Below are positions 1 through 11,240 of a DNA stretch of 37,689 nt, piece by piece. The notes under the pieces are model-generated. The model was not told the DNA's origin. It did no database searches and worked only from the letters and a program-made list of their open reading frames with translations. The position numbers were made by a program, and so were the translations under genes. Every line of letters begins with the position of its first letter. Position 1 is the stretch's first letter. Origin of the DNA: Candidatus Acetatifactor stercoripullorum (lineage in GTDB: Bacteria > Bacillota > Clostridia > Lachnospirales > Lachnospiraceae); the NCBI GenBank assembly GCA_019114005.1, contig DXGH01000036.1, positions 1-37,689 of the forward strand, in the 5' to 3' direction.

Positions 1-21
1 TTACAATAATATTACATATTG

Positions 22-438
22 TTACTTTACTTCGTATTTTCCAGCCTCCTTCAGGCGCAGGATAGCTCTGGCCAAAGACGCCTGGGACACATGATACTCC
101 TGGATGCTCTGTTTCTGGCGCAGCTGCTCTTTCGCCCGCTCCAGGGCCTGCTCCGCCCGCACCCTGTCGATGTCCTCCGGCCGCTCCGCCGTGTCCACCA
201 GCATCGTTACCCGGTTATTGGCAATGTGCACGAAGCCGATTCCCACCACAGCCCGTCGATAATCCTCTTCTTCCTTCTCCTTAAAACGGACTTCGCCTTC
301 CTTGGTGGCGATCACCATATCTTCGTGGTGGGACATGATGGCAATTTCCCCGTCCAGCGCAGGCACCACGATAATGCCGCACTTTCCGCTATAGAAAACC
401 TTATCGCTTGCAATAATCTTTAAATTAAACGTATTCAT
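22..438 (-). CDS. atpC: F1Fo ATP synthase epsilon subunit
   Basis: The 138-residue product has the epsilon fold order: an N-terminal beta-sandwich (about residues 1-85, with LDGEIAIMSHHEDMVI) and a C-terminal helical hairpin rich in Arg, Glu and Gln (about 88-135). Epsilon sits on the central stalk with gamma, couples rotation to catalysis and can inhibit ATP hydrolysis. It is the last gene of the atp operon, 27 nt after the atpD stop, which is the usual place. The length is normal for the family. The ATG start gives the expected N-terminus MNTFNLKIIASDK. No terminator is visible in the 21 bases left before the window edge. Confidence 0.95.
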   Translation of the reverse strand: MNTFNLKIIASDKVFYSGKCGIIVVPALDGEIAIMSHHEDMVIATKEGEVRFKEKEEEDYRRAVVGIGFVHIANNRVTMLVDTAERPEDIDRVRAEQALERAKEQLRQKQSIQEYHVSQASLARAILRLKEAGKYEVK

Positions 439-465
439 CCATCTGGCCGCCTTTCCGGTTCGGTT

Positions 466-2788
<2,323 letters not shown>

Positions 2789-2799
2789 GCCTATCCCTC

Positions 2800-4821
2800 C
2801 TATTTCTCCTGATACTGTTTCTTAAATTCTCCGGCCGCCGCCACGATCTGTGCCTCCAGCTCCTCGTCCAGCGTCTTTGCGCTTTCCAGCTGCCTGATGA
2901 TTTCAGAATGGCTTTCTGCCATAAATGCAAGCAGCTTCATCTGAAAATCCTTTACCTGATCCACTGGAAGGTCCAGCATGACTTTGCTGTTGGCCGCACA
3001 AAGGGTAATCACCTGCTCCGCCATGCTCAAAGGACGGCCCAGAGGCTGCTTTAACAGCTCCATGAGCACACGTCCGTGCTGCAGCTGCTCCTTGGTGGCG
3101 CTGTCCAGATCGGAGGCAAACTGGGTAAACACCTCCATCTCCCGAAACTGTGCCAGATCGATACGGATGCTTCCCGCCGCCTTTTTCATGGCTTTTGTCT
3201 GAGCCGCACCTCCCACTCGGGAAACGGACAGTCCCACGTTAACTGCCGGTCTCATGCCCGAAAAGAACAAATCGCTCTCCAGAAAAATCTGACCATCTGT
3301 AATAGAGATGACATTGGTGGGGATGTAAGCAGACACATCTCCCGCCTGAGTCTCTATAATAGGCAGCGCCGTGATAGAGCCGCCTCCTTTCTCGTCGCTC
3401 AGTCTGGCAGAACGCTCTAACAGTCTCGAATGCAGATAAAATACATCCCCGGGATATGCCTCACGCCCCGGAGAACGCTCCAATAAAAGAGACAATGCCC
3501 GGTAAGCTACCGCATGCTTGGACAGATCATCATAAATAATCAGCACATCCTTCCCCTGATACATAAAATACTCTGCAAGGGCAGTTCCGGAATAAGGGGC
3601 AATGTACTGCAGGGGCGCAGGGTCACTGGCCGTAGCAGACACAATAATGGTATACTCCATTGCATCATGCTTCTTCAGCGTTCCCACCAGCTTTGCGATG
3701 GTAGACGCCTTCTGTCCAATGGCCACATAAATACAAATCACATCCTTGCCCTTTTGGTTGAGAATGGTGTCCAGGGCAATGGAGGTCTTTCCCGTCTGGC
3801 GGTCTCCGATAATCAGCTCACGCTGTCCCCGTCCAATAGGGAACATGGAATCAATCGCCAAAATACCGGTTTCCATGGGAACACCTACGGATTTACGATC
3901 CACAATGGAGGGAGCCGCTTCCTCGATGGGACGGTACTCCTCTTCCTTTATAGGACCTGCGCCGTCCACCGGAGCGCCCAGCGCGTCAATAATTCTGCCT
4001 TTGAAGGCTTCTCCCACAGGGATGCCCGCTCTTTTGCCCGTGCGGACCACCCGGGTGCCTTCCCTGATCTGGGTGTCATGTCCGAAAAGAATACAGCCGA
4101 TCTCATCCCTCCGGATATCCTGTACCATACCCTTTACGCCGCAGTCAAAGATTACAATCTCGCCGTACATGGCATGGTCGATGCCATTTACATTGGCAAT
4201 GCCATCGCCTACCCAGCTGACGCATCCAATCTCCTTATCCTTGGCCTCCAGCTCAAAATCCTCTATTTCGCTGCGCAGAATGGAAATAATCCCCCGCTGG
4301 CTCACATCGCCTCTTTGAGAAATCTGCTCCAGTTTTTCCTCAAACTGCTTCATCCGGCCGTTTACGCTCCAGTCATAAACCTCGTTTCCGGCCTGAATGA
4401 CAAAGCCTCCGCCCAAAGAGGGTTCCTCCCTGGTCTCAAAAATCAAGTCTTCTCTTTGATATTTTCTAATCAGAAAATCCCGGATATTTTTAAGCTGCTC
4501 CTCGTCCGGGGGCGTCACATAGGACAGAATAACCCTGAATTCTCCCTTTTTTTCCGGGGAAAGGTCTTTATACGCGCTTAAAATGTCCTCCCAGAGGTAA
4601 ATATGGCTGTTATCGCAAAGAATCTTCAAAAAATCCCGAATCTGCACCGGGAATATCTTATCTATCACGTTATGCTTTGCATGGAGGGCCACAGAAGGAT
4701 CCTCAAACTCCATCTTTACCTGCGGCACAGCCTTAAAAATGTCATCCGCCTGGCCCACAATATCGCTTGCTATATTCAGTTCGCGCAATGTCCTCGCGTA
4801 ATCTAAAGCTGTACTAATCAC
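2800..4821 (-). CDS. atpHA: Fused ATP synthase delta-alpha polypeptide
   Basis: One open frame of 673 residues encodes subunit delta (about 1-172; peripheral-stalk attachment, ending in the family-typical segment [20 protein letters not shown] and a helix) followed directly by subunit alpha (about 173-673; P-loop GDRQTGKTS, the [11 protein letters not shown] strand, [13 protein letters not shown]). Neither half lacks its domain. Normally atpH and atpA are separate genes. I choose the GTG at 4821 because AGGTGA lies 5 nt upstream and the GTG overlaps the atpF stop by 8 nt (GTGATTAG); a GTG three codons earlier is possible but has no clear ribosome binding site. No stop codon separates the two parts. 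An internal GTG at 4305 would give an alpha of 501 residues, the normal size. A sequencing error that removed a stop remains possible. Confidence 0.88.
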   Translation of the reverse strand: MISTALDYARTLRELNIASDIVGQADDIFKAVPQVKMEFEDPSVALHAKHNVIDKIFPVQIRDFLKILCDNSHIYLWEDILSAYKDLSPEKKGEFRVILSYVTPPDEEQLKNIRDFLIRKYQREDLIFETREEPSLGGGFVIQAGNEVYDWSVNGRMKQFEEKLEQISQRGDVSQRGIISILRSEIEDFELEAKDKEIGCVSWVGDGIANVNGIDHAMYGEIVIFDCGVKGMVQDIRRDEIGCILFGHDTQIREGTRVVRTGKRAGIPVGEAFKGRIIDALGAPVDGAGPIKEEEYRPIEEAAPSIVDRKSVGVPMETGILAIDSMFPIGRGQRELIIGDRQTGKTSIALDTILNQKGKDVICIYVAIGQKASTIAKLVGTLKKHDAMEYTIIVSATASDPAPLQYIAPYSGTALAEYFMYQGKDVLIIYDDLSKHAVAYRALSLLLERSPGREAYPGDVFYLHSRLLERSARLSDEKGGGSITALPIIETQAGDVSAYIPTNVISITDGQIFLESDLFFSGMRPAVNVGLSVSRVGGAAQTKAMKKAAGSIRIDLAQFREMEVFTQFASDLDSATKEQLQHGRVLMELLKQPLGRPLSMAEQVITLCAANSKVMLDLPVDQVKDFQMKLLAFMAESHSEIIRQLESAKTLDEELEAQIVAAAGEFKKQYQEK
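4303..4317 (-). promoter_or_regulatory. Candidate internal start for separate alpha subunit
   Basis: Inside the delta-alpha frame, reading the minus strand, CAAAGAGG is followed after CGAT by an in-frame GTG (4303-4305). Translation from there would begin [18 protein letters not shown], which resembles the start of normal alpha subunits, and would give 501 residues. The spacing of 4 nt is a little short, so use of the site is an inference. Confidence 0.4.
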
Positions 4822-5302
4822 ACTGTTCACCTGTCTTTGCTATAAATTGATTATAAAGCTCTCTATCCGCTTCCGCACCCTGTCTGGAAGCCATAAGCTT
4901 GGCAGTGGCCGCCACCACCAGGTCCGCAATCTGCTCCTGGGCCTGCTGGATACGCTTTTCCTGTTCCCTGTCCGCACTTTTTTGGGCATCCGCCACCAGC
5001 TTGTCCGCAGTGCTTTTAGCCTCTGAAAGAATTCTCTCGTACTCTTCTCCCGCGCGGTCTCTGGCCTGATTCAAAATATCCAGTCTTTCCTTCTCTGCGC
5101 CGTCCAGAGATTCCTGGTACTGCTCCTTCAGCTTCTGTGCATCTTCCTGGGCCGTCCTTGCATCCGCAAACTGTTTGTCGATCTCGGCCTGCCTTGCAGC
5201 CAGCACCTTTCTCACCGGACCAAACAAAAATTTGCGCGCAATTACATAGAGAATGAGAAGATTAATAATGGTCCACAAAATATTGCTGTCTAGTCTTAAC
5301 AT
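4814..5302 (-). CDS. atpF: F1Fo ATP synthase b subunit
   Basis: The 162-residue subunit b has one N-terminal membrane helix (about residues 8-27, [20 protein letters not shown]) followed by a long charged helix rich in Glu, Lys, Ala and Gln (about 30-150) that forms the peripheral stalk and binds delta. GGAAG precedes the ATG. The stop TAG is overlapped by the GTG start of the downstream delta-alpha gene. Length and composition are ordinary. Because delta is fused to alpha here, the b dimer would dock onto a fused partner unless alpha is also made alone. Confidence 0.95.
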   Translation of the reverse strand: MLRLDSNILWTIINLLILYVIARKFLFGPVRKVLAARQAEIDKQFADARTAQEDAQKLKEQYQESLDGAEKERLDILNQARDRAGEEYERILSEAKSTADKLVADAQKSADREQEKRIQQAQEQIADLVVAATAKLMASRQGAEADRELYNQFIAKTGEQCD

Positions 5303-5341
5303 ACCTTGTCTTCCTTTCCTGTCCTGCCCATCCCTTTTTGG

Positions 5342-5557
5342 TTATCCCAAGAACAGGATCACAAGAATACCGATAACGAAACCATAAATTGCCGTTGCCT
5401 CTGCCAGCGCGCCGCCAAGAAGCAAAAGCTTTGTGATTTTTGATTCTGCCTCCGGCTGCCTTGCCACTGCCTCCGCTGCCTTTGCCGTGGCAACACCGAT
5501 GCCGATGCCTGCTCCGATACATGCCAATGCTGCGATGCCTGCTCCAATTGCTACCAT
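5342..5557 (-). CDS. atpE: F1Fo ATP synthase c subunit
   Basis: Hairpin membrane protein of 71 residues forming the rotor ring. Helix 1 is glycine rich ([19 protein letters not shown]), the loop is ARQPEA, and helix 2 carries the ion-binding glutamate in [13 protein letters not shown] use the ATG at 5555-5557 because GGAGG is 8 nt upstream; upstream in-frame ATG and TTG codons lie in or before that ribosome binding site. The residues that mark Na+ rings in Ilyobacter-type c subunits (Gln in helix 1, Ser after the key Glu) are Ile and Ala here, which favours proton coupling. Confidence 0.94.
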   Translation of the reverse strand: MVAIGAGIAALACIGAGIGIGVATAKAAEAVARQPEAESKITKLLLLGGALAEATAIYGFVIGILVILFLG

Positions 5558-5624
5558 AATATTTTCCTCCATTTCGCCGTCCAAAGGGACGGTCTGTTTT
5601 CTATAAATTTTTTTGTTGATTTTG

Positions 5625-6335
5625 TCACTCTATTGCTTCCTTGATAAACAGGGAAGTTAAGAATACAAACACATACGCCTGAATCAGCCCGTCGAAAATG
5701 TCAAAATAAAAGCTGAAGGGCACAGGCAAAACAACGGGGACCAGAAGCTTTATCAGCTCCATGATCACAAACGCGCCCACCACGTTGCCAAAAAGACGCA
5801 TACAAAGAGACAAGGGCCTGATAAACAACTCCAGAATATTGATCGGAGTTACGATGGCTATGGGCTCCGTAAAGCTTTTCAGCCATCCCTTCACACCCTT
5901 CCTTCGAATTCCGGCACACTGAATGAGAACGATACTCATAAGCGCCAGCGCAGCCGTCACGTTCATATCCTTTGTAGGCGGCTTTACTCCGAAAAGTCCG
6001 ATCACATTGGAAATTCCGATAAATACCAAAACCGTCGCCAGATACGGAACATACGCTTTGCCTTCTTCCCCCACCATGCCCGTCACAAATCCGTCCAGCT
6101 TCGTGACAATCGTTTCCGCCACCAGCTGTCTTTTGGTGATATTGTGCACCCGCAGGTTTCTGGTGAGAAAAAACGATGCCAGCAGAATGACTGCCATGAT
6201 GACCCAGGTGATGACCACAGATTCCGCAATGTCCAGGCTTACGCCTCCAATCAGAGGGACTCCCTGGGGAATCTGTATGGAAAAGGCCGTTTCACAATTC
6301 AGCTCCTCCAGCAGCTTCGCTGCCAATTCTTCCAT
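5625..6335 (-). CDS. atpB: F1Fo ATP synthase a subunit
   Basis: The 236-residue integral membrane subunit a has several hydrophobic segments. The essential arginine is in [15 protein letters not shown] in the penultimate-helix region. It forms the two half-channels at the c ring. It is the first gene of the operon; no atpI precedes it. The ATG at 6335 is preceded by GGGAGTGGAG. The N-terminal part ([15 protein letters not shown]) is short and soluble, as in clostridial relatives. Confidence 0.94.
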   Translation of the reverse strand: MEELAAKLLEELNCETAFSIQIPQGVPLIGGVSLDIAESVVITWVIMAVILLASFFLTRNLRVHNITKRQLVAETIVTKLDGFVTGMVGEEGKAYVPYLATVLVFIGISNVIGLFGVKPPTKDMNVTAALALMSIVLIQCAGIRRKGVKGWLKSFTEPIAIVTPINILELFIRPLSLCMRLFGNVVGAFVIMELIKLLVPVVLPVPFSFYFDIFDGLIQAYVFVFLTSLFIKEAIE

Positions 6336-6376
6336 AGCTCCACTCCCTTTCTGTTGTCCTCTTTACAGCTTTTAAC

Positions 6377-6405
6377 ATTTTACACTGTTTTTTTTAAAAA
6401 GGTAA
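6377..6405 (-). promoter_or_regulatory. Candidate promoter of the atp operon
   Basis: On the minus strand TTACCT (6400-6405) and TAAAAT (6377-6382) are separated by 17 bp in the AT-rich gap before atpB. The -35 match is moderate, the -10 good. It is the best sigma-A type candidate between atpB and the divergent gene. Confidence 0.5.
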
Positions 6406-6490
6406 GATAAAAATTGCCGATTTTTTGGTACATTCCGGCAGACCTCTAGCATATATTAACTAAGAATTCTTCTCGCAGGGGATACTGGAA

Positions 6491-7162
6491 ATGAAAATTG
6501 CAATTATAGGACGCAAAAACGATACCGCAAATTACGTCAGATACATAAAGGGCTTTTCCGCCCTTCCCATCCCCACCTTAAGCCTGGGGGAGCTGTCCTT
6601 TTGCGACGCATTGCTCCTGCCCGGGGGCGGAGATATCACGCCGGCGTTCTTCGGAGAAAACAATCAGGGCTCTCAAAATATTGACACCGAGCTGGATATC
6701 ATTCAATTTCAGGCCCTGGATTACGCTTTGCGCCGCAAAATTCCCGTCCTTGGCATCTGTAAGGGAATGCAGGTCATCAATGTTGCCTTTGGAGGCACCA
6801 TCAATCAAGATCTGCCCACAGCCGCTCTCCACAGATATGCCGGACAGGATCAATATCACAAAACCGTCATTTCAGAGGGTTCCTGTCTCCACAGCCTGTA
6901 TGGCAGGGAGGCCTTTGTAAACAGCGCCCACCACCAGGGGCTGGGACGGCTGGGCGCGGGCTTAAACGCCATCCAATGGTGTCCGTCGGACGGCTGCGTG
7001 GAGGCAATCGTCCACGACGCCCTCCCTGTTTTGGGACTGCAGTGGCACCCCGAGCGTCTGGATGCAGGCCGCACTACTTTGTCCGGGACACCGATTCTGG
7101 ATCTTTTGTCCTCCTGGGTTTGTGCTTTTCATGCCCTTTCCCCTGAGCACTGTGGGTTGTAA
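6491..7162 (+). CDS. Class I glutamine amidotransferase-like gamma-glutamyl hydrolase (peptidase C26)
   Basis: The 223-residue protein has the class I amidotransferase core: LLLPGGGDITPAFFG, the nucleophile elbow GICKGMQVINVAFGG with its cysteine, HHQGLG, and the LGLQWHPE motif carrying the catalytic His and Glu. This combination is typical of the PuuD / gamma-glutamyl-GABA hydrolase group, which removes gamma-linked glutamate; the natural substrate cannot be read from the sequence. The chain is slightly shorter than usual (240-250). It is monocistronic and divergent from the atp operon. Its last 89 nt overlap tail-to-tail with the 3' end of the hydrolase gene on the other strand. Confidence 0.85.
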   Translation: MKIAIIGRKNDTANYVRYIKGFSALPIPTLSLGELSFCDALLLPGGGDITPAFFGENNQGSQNIDTELDIIQFQALDYALRRKIPVLGICKGMQVINVAFGGTINQDLPTAALHRYAGQDQYHKTVISEGSCLHSLYGREAFVNSAHHQGLGRLGAGLNAIQWCPSDGCVEAIVHDALPVLGLQWHPERLDAGRTTLSGTPILDLLSSWVCAFHALSPEHCGL

Positions 7163-8297
7163 GCTGCTCCCTCACATGGGAGCCTGCAATCTCGAACAGA
7201 GACTTTACAATTTCCCGCAGCATTTTGGCAGTCTCATGGTCCACCTCCTTAAGCGCCCCGATCACACCATTCATGCTTTTTCTCCAATGGCTGGTAAATG
7301 CAATAAGGTCCTCCGCCTCAGACGCGGAGACCACCTGGTAGAGCGTGTCCACAAAGGTACGCAGCTTTTCCTCATCCAGAGACAGAATCCATTCGTTCAG
7401 GGTATCGTTCATCCGTCTTCTTCTCTCGTAAATATCATCCACCTTCACAAATTCTCCCTGGTCCACCAGCCAGCTGTAGGGATCGTGCTGGGCCAGCCCG
7501 AAACTTCTGCTCTCCACCACCTGATAGTGGATATCCCGTTCAAACAGCATGCCCACCATGGAGGAATGGGGAAGAATCTTTACCACTCTGTCCGCTATCT
7601 TCTCGTAGGCTCCCTGAGCAAGCACCTCTGGCCGAAATCCCGGCCCGTCCATGCTGTACACCTTTAAAATACGGTTCTGCACCTGTGGAAGACATTTCAT
7701 GGCGCTGTATACCGCCAGGTTTCCTCCTTTGGAATGTCCTCCCACGTAAAAGGGACGGTGAATACGTCCCATGACCATATTCAAATATTTCACACTGTAG
7801 GCCTGTGCCGGAACAGGAGACAGAAAGGCCATGTTGAAATCCTCCTTCCAGCCCACAATGGTTTCATCCGTTCCCCGGAAGGCAATATAGATGGTACCGT
7901 CCTCCAGCAGAAAGGTAACGGCGCAAAACTGGGTTTCCCACTCCTTTCGCACCAGATTGATATAACAATTCAGCTTAAGACTGCCAAAGCGCCTTCCCGC
8001 CAGGGCAGCCTCCACCATGGCCCTGTTGTTCTTTTCAAAACGCACATCGGCAAAGAGCCTGTCAAAATCAGGGTACTCCCGCAGATCATGGAATGTGACA
8101 GCTCCTTTGTTTTCTCTCACATCGGGAACCATTCCGTCAAATTTTAAATAGGACAACTGACACAAAACCAGGCTGTCCACGTCATTCATGGGACGTGTGC
8201 AGAAAGAACAGTCCCCATATTCTTTCAGATAATCAATAATCGTTCCCGCCATGGTATGCACCACTCCGTTTTTCATCCGAATTTCAGAATTCATCAT
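7074..8297 (-). CDS. Mbeg1-like alpha/beta hydrolase (DUF2974 type)
   Basis: The 407-residue protein has a lipase-like core: FRGTDETIVGWKEDF, then the nucleophile elbow YVGGHSKGGNLAVYSA with serine in G-H-S-K-G-G, a candidate Asp in YSMDGPGF and a candidate His in ILPHSSMVGMLF. This arrangement is that of the Mbeg1-like family (DUF2974), common in Firmicutes and mostly uncharacterised. There is no signal peptide, so it should be cytoplasmic. The C-terminal 30 residues are basic and low in complexity (KGHEKHKPRRTK) and lie in the overlap with the convergent amidotransferase gene. GGGG precedes two adjacent ATG codons; the first is used here. Confidence 0.8.
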   Translation of the reverse strand: MMNSEIRMKNGVVHTMAGTIIDYLKEYGDCSFCTRPMNDVDSLVLCQLSYLKFDGMVPDVRENKGAVTFHDLREYPDFDRLFADVRFEKNNRAMVEAALAGRRFGSLKLNCYINLVRKEWETQFCAVTFLLEDGTIYIAFRGTDETIVGWKEDFNMAFLSPVPAQAYSVKYLNMVMGRIHRPFYVGGHSKGGNLAVYSAMKCLPQVQNRILKVYSMDGPGFRPEVLAQGAYEKIADRVVKILPHSSMVGMLFERDIHYQVVESRSFGLAQHDPYSWLVDQGEFVKVDDIYERRRRMNDTLNEWILSLDEEKLRTFVDTLYQVVSASEAEDLIAFTSHWRKSMNGVIGALKEVDHETAKMLREIVKSLFEIAGSHVREQLTTHSAQGKGHEKHKPRRTKDPESVSRTK

Positions 8298-8402
8298 ATC
8301 ATATTCCCCGCCTAAAAGAAATTAAATTCCTGTAAATATTGTTTTTTATCAGAAAATATGTTATTTTTTATCTGTATTTAAAGAAAGAAACGGAGGCGCA
8401 CT

Positions 8403-9254
8403 ATGTCAAATATACAGTTGGTTGCAGATTCCACCTGCGATCTTTCTCCTGAACTGAAAGCTGCTTTTCACATTGTCACCATCCCCCTCTGCATTATTCT
8501 GGAGGATGAGAGCTACTATGACGGGGAACAAATCACTCCCGATCAAATCTACCAGTGGTCTGATGCCAACAGACAGACCCCCAAAACCGCTGCAGCTTCC
8601 TATGAGCGGGCGTATGAAACCTTAAAGCCATTTATGGAAGCGGACAAGGATATTATTTTTGTGGGCATCTCCGAGCAGATGAGCACCACCTGCAACGTAA
8701 TCCGGCTGATTGGCGAGGATCAGCATTACCATAAGCTTCATGTGATCGATTCTCAAAATCTGTCCACGGGCATCGGCCTGCAGCTGCTCTACGCCGCTGA
8801 GCTGATCAAAGAGGGAAAAACGGCAGAAGAAATCGTGGAGCGCATTGAGCAGCGCCGGGGCAAGGTCCGGGCCAGCTTCGTGGTGGAAACCCTGACCTAC
8901 CTGGCCAGAGGCGGCCGTTGCAAGGCGGTGACCGCTCTTCTTGCAAACACATTGAAATTAAAACCTCAAATTATTGTGGAGCACGGGGCCATGCGTGTGG
9001 CAAAAAAATTCCGGGGAAAGCAGTCCTCCGTGATTATGAAATATGTGAGAGAGCTTCAGGACGATCTGCTGGCGGCAGACCCCTCCTGTGTGTTTATCAC
9101 CCATTCCGGCTGTGAGGACAGCATAATAGAAGAGGTTCGCTCCTATCTGGACAGCCTGGACTATTTTGCCAATATCTACGTGACCCGTGCAGGCTGCGTC
9201 ATTTCCAGCCACTGCGGGCCGGCCACCCTTGGCGTATTGTTCTATGCGCAATAA
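8403..9254 (+). CDS. DegV family fatty-acid-binding protein
   Basis: The 283-residue DegV protein contains the family signature ADSTCDLSPEL near the N-terminus, YDGEQITPDQIY, PKTAAAS, and ETLTYLARGGRC in the middle. DegV proteins bind fatty acids; in Gram-positive bacteria FakB paralogues present them to the kinase FakA. No FakA is nearby, so whether this is a FakB is unknown. GGAGG lies 6 nt before the ATG. The gene stands alone and ends in a strong bidirectional terminator. Confidence 0.88.
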   Translation: MSNIQLVADSTCDLSPELKAAFHIVTIPLCIILEDESYYDGEQITPDQIYQWSDANRQTPKTAAASYERAYETLKPFMEADKDIIFVGISEQMSTTCNVIRLIGEDQHYHKLHVIDSQNLSTGIGLQLLYAAELIKEGKTAEEIVERIEQRRGKVRASFVVETLTYLARGGRCKAVTALLANTLKLKPQIIVEHGAMRVAKKFRGKQSSVIMKYVRELQDDLLAADPSCVFITHSGCEDSIIEEVRSYLDSLDYFANIYVTRAGCVISSHCGPATLGVLFYAQ

Positions 9255-9287
9255 AAAGCTGCCGCATTCCTTCTGCGGCAGCTTTTT
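9253..9287. terminator. Bidirectional intrinsic terminator
   Basis: A perfect 14-bp inverted repeat (AAAAAGCTGCCGCA and its complement) with a 7-nt loop. It begins at the degV stop and has A and T runs on its two flanks, so it can end both the degV transcript (+) and the marR-citrate synthase transcript (-). Confidence 0.9.
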
Positions 9288-9335
9288 ATTGCTGTGCGCC
9301 TGACGGCGCATGCTTTTTACTTTTCATACCTTTCA

Positions 9336-10682
9336 TTATCTGTCCTCAATGTCTACATATTTGCGCTCATCCATAACGCTGTTGTAAGCGGGACGGATAA
9401 TCTTATCCATATTAATCAGCTCTTCAATCCTGTGTGCACTCCAGCCCACAATTCTTGCGATGGCAAAGATGGGAGTATAAAGCTCCAGAGGAATCTCCAG
9501 CATACTATACACGAAACCGCTGTAGAAGTCCACATTAGCGCTGACTCCTTTATAAATGCGGGCTTTCTCCGAAATTACCTTGGGGGCGAGCCGCTCAATC
9601 ATAGAGTAAAGGGCAAAATCCTTTTCCCTTCCCTTAGCGGACGCCAGCTGCTGCACAAAGCCCTTGAACACCTGGGCTCTGGGATCCGACAGCGAATATA
9701 CCGCATGGCCCATCCCGTAAATCAGTCCCTTCTTGTCAAACACTTCCTTGTTCAGAATCCGTCTCAGGTAATTTTCAACGGCTTCCTCATCCTTCCAGTC
9801 AGACACATTTGCCTCAATATCCCGCATCATCTCTACGACCTTGATGTTAGCGCCGCCGTGCTTTGGCCCTTTCAGGGAGGACAGGGCAGCCGCCACCACA
9901 GAATAGGTATCAGAGCCCGATGAGGTCACCACACGGGTGGTAAAAGTGGAATTGTTTCCGCCGCCGTGTTCCATATGCAGCACCAGGGCAATGTCGAGGA
10001 CTCTGGCCTCAAGCTCAGTATATCGTTTGTCAGGACGCAGCATCATCAGAATATTTTCCGCTGTGGAAAGCTTTTTCTGGGGTCTGTGTATGTACATACT
10101 CTCATCGTTGGTATAATGATTGTAGGCGTGATATCCGTAAACCGCCAGCATTGGAAATACGCTGATCAGCATAATGCACTGGCGCAGCACGTTTTCAATA
10201 GAGGTGTCATTACAGTTTTTGTCATAAGAAGCAAGGGTCAGCACACTTCTTGTGAGGGAATTCATAATATCGCTGCTGGATGCCTTCATAATTACATCTC
10301 TGGTAAAATTTGTGGGCAGCGTGCGGTTTGCAGCCAGAATATGATGGAACTGTTCCAGCTCCTGCTTTTTGGGAAGCTCCCCAAACAGCAGAAGGTACGC
10401 AATTTCCTCAAAGCCATAGCGCTTTGACCGAAAGCCGTTTACCAGCTCAATGCAGTCGTAGCCCCGGTACCAGAGCCTTCCCTCACAGGGAACCTTCTGC
10501 CCATCCACCTTCTTAAAGGAATCAATCCGGGCAATATTAGTAAGCCCCGCCAAAACCCCGTTTCCGTTTTTATCCCGAAGTCCTCTCTGCACCCCATATT
10601 CATCAAATAAACGGGGATCAATTTTATCCGCTTCCCTGCACAGCTGCGCATATTCCGCATAATAGCTTTCATTTTTCTTCAT
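9336..10682 (-). CDS. gltA: Citrate synthase
   Basis: The 448-residue citrate synthase condenses acetyl-CoA and oxaloacetate. Core motifs: LHMEHGGGNNSTFTTRVV (active-site His), LKGPKHGGAN and YGMGHAVYSLSDPR (second His and Arg). A basic, charged N-terminal segment of about 60 residues precedes the core, as in clostridial citrate synthases. It lies 20 nt after marR on the same strand, so the two are probably one transcript. No aconitase or isocitrate dehydrogenase is in the window, so whether it feeds glutamate synthesis cannot be judged here. The ATG has GAGGG upstream. Confidence 0.92.
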   Translation of the reverse strand: MKKNESYYAEYAQLCREADKIDPRLFDEYGVQRGLRDKNGNGVLAGLTNIARIDSFKKVDGQKVPCEGRLWYRGYDCIELVNGFRSKRYGFEEIAYLLLFGELPKKQELEQFHHILAANRTLPTNFTRDVIMKASSSDIMNSLTRSVLTLASYDKNCNDTSIENVLRQCIMLISVFPMLAVYGYHAYNHYTNDESMYIHRPQKKLSTAENILMMLRPDKRYTELEARVLDIALVLHMEHGGGNNSTFTTRVVTSSGSDTYSVVAAALSSLKGPKHGGANIKVVEMMRDIEANVSDWKDEEAVENYLRRILNKEVFDKKGLIYGMGHAVYSLSDPRAQVFKGFVQQLASAKGREKDFALYSMIERLAPKVISEKARIYKGVSANVDFYSGFVYSMLEIPLELYTPIFAIARIVGWSAHRIEELINMDKIIRPAYNSVMDERKYVDIEDR

Positions 10683-10702
10683 ATTACAATACCCTCTCTT
10701 TC

Positions 10703-11158
10703 TTATGACGATCTGTTTGTCTCCGAATGAGCCAGCTCTTGCGCCATATTTTCATTAATCTGCCTCAGAACACGGAAAACAGCTTCCCTATCCGCTTCCC
10801 CGACACCCTTAAGCAAACATTGTCCAAGCTCCCTTCGAATCTTAACTGCCTCCTTTATGACCGTATGGGCTTCACTGGTAAGCTCAATGTGCACGCATCT
10901 CCTGTCCTCCTTATCCTCTGTCAGCTCCACCAGCCCTTTTTTGCGCAGATGTTCCACCGACTTGGACACATTCGCCTTAGACATTCCCATGTCCACGATA
11001 TCTTTGGAGAGATTTTTAGGACCGGAATGTGCCACATAGTACAGGATATCAATATCCGCCACACGCAGATCATACTCCCTGACAATTGGCTGACAGCGCC
11101 TTTCATAAAGCTTTTTATATTTGTATACCACTGTAAGCATATCAAATAAAGTGTTCAT
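10703..11158 (-). CDS. MarR family transcriptional regulator
   Basis: The 151-residue protein has the MarR winged helix: recognition region DMGMSKANVSKSVEHLRKKGLVE (about 57-79) followed by the wing TEDKEDRRCVHIELT with the conserved D-x-R-x-x-x-x-x-L-T pattern. MarR dimers bind palindromes. A 16-bp-arm palindrome lies between its promoter and its start, so autoregulation together with the downstream citrate synthase gene is likely. GGAAGG precedes the ATG. The ligand is unknown. Confidence 0.88.
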   Translation of the reverse strand: MNTLFDMLTVVYKYKKLYERRCQPIVREYDLRVADIDILYYVAHSGPKNLSKDIVDMGMSKANVSKSVEHLRKKGLVELTEDKEDRRCVHIELTSEAHTVIKEAVKIRRELGQCLLKGVGEADREAVFRVLRQINENMAQELAHSETNRSS

Positions 11159-11179
11159 ACCAGCCTTCCCAAGCCATGT

Positions 11180-11212
11180 TAGTTTATTTTGAAACTGTTT
11201 CTTTATAAACTA
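11180..11212. promoter_or_regulatory. Palindromic operator, probably for the MarR protein
   Basis: A 33-bp dyad centred on 11196: left arm TAGTTTATTTTGAAAC, right arm GTTTCTTTATAAACTA; 13 of 16 positions pair. The inner GAAAC-T-GTTTC and outer TAGTTTAT/ATAAACTA blocks are perfect. It covers the expected transcription start of marR-gltA, an ideal repressor position. Confidence 0.65.
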
Positions 11213-11240
11213 TAATAAACCTTCAAGGAATTCTTGTCAA
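11212..11240 (-). promoter_or_regulatory. Strong promoter of marR-gltA
   Basis: TTGACA (11235-11240) and TATTAT (11212-11217) on the minus strand, spacer 17 bp. The -35 box overlaps the stop codon of the upstream EAL gene. The palindrome begins at the last base of the -10. Confidence 0.75.

Noticed and set aside
3514..4581. Long open frame of 355 codons on the plus strand
   Set aside because: It is antisense to the delta-alpha gene, has no ribosome binding site or recognisable domain, and follows the codon bias of the opposite strand.
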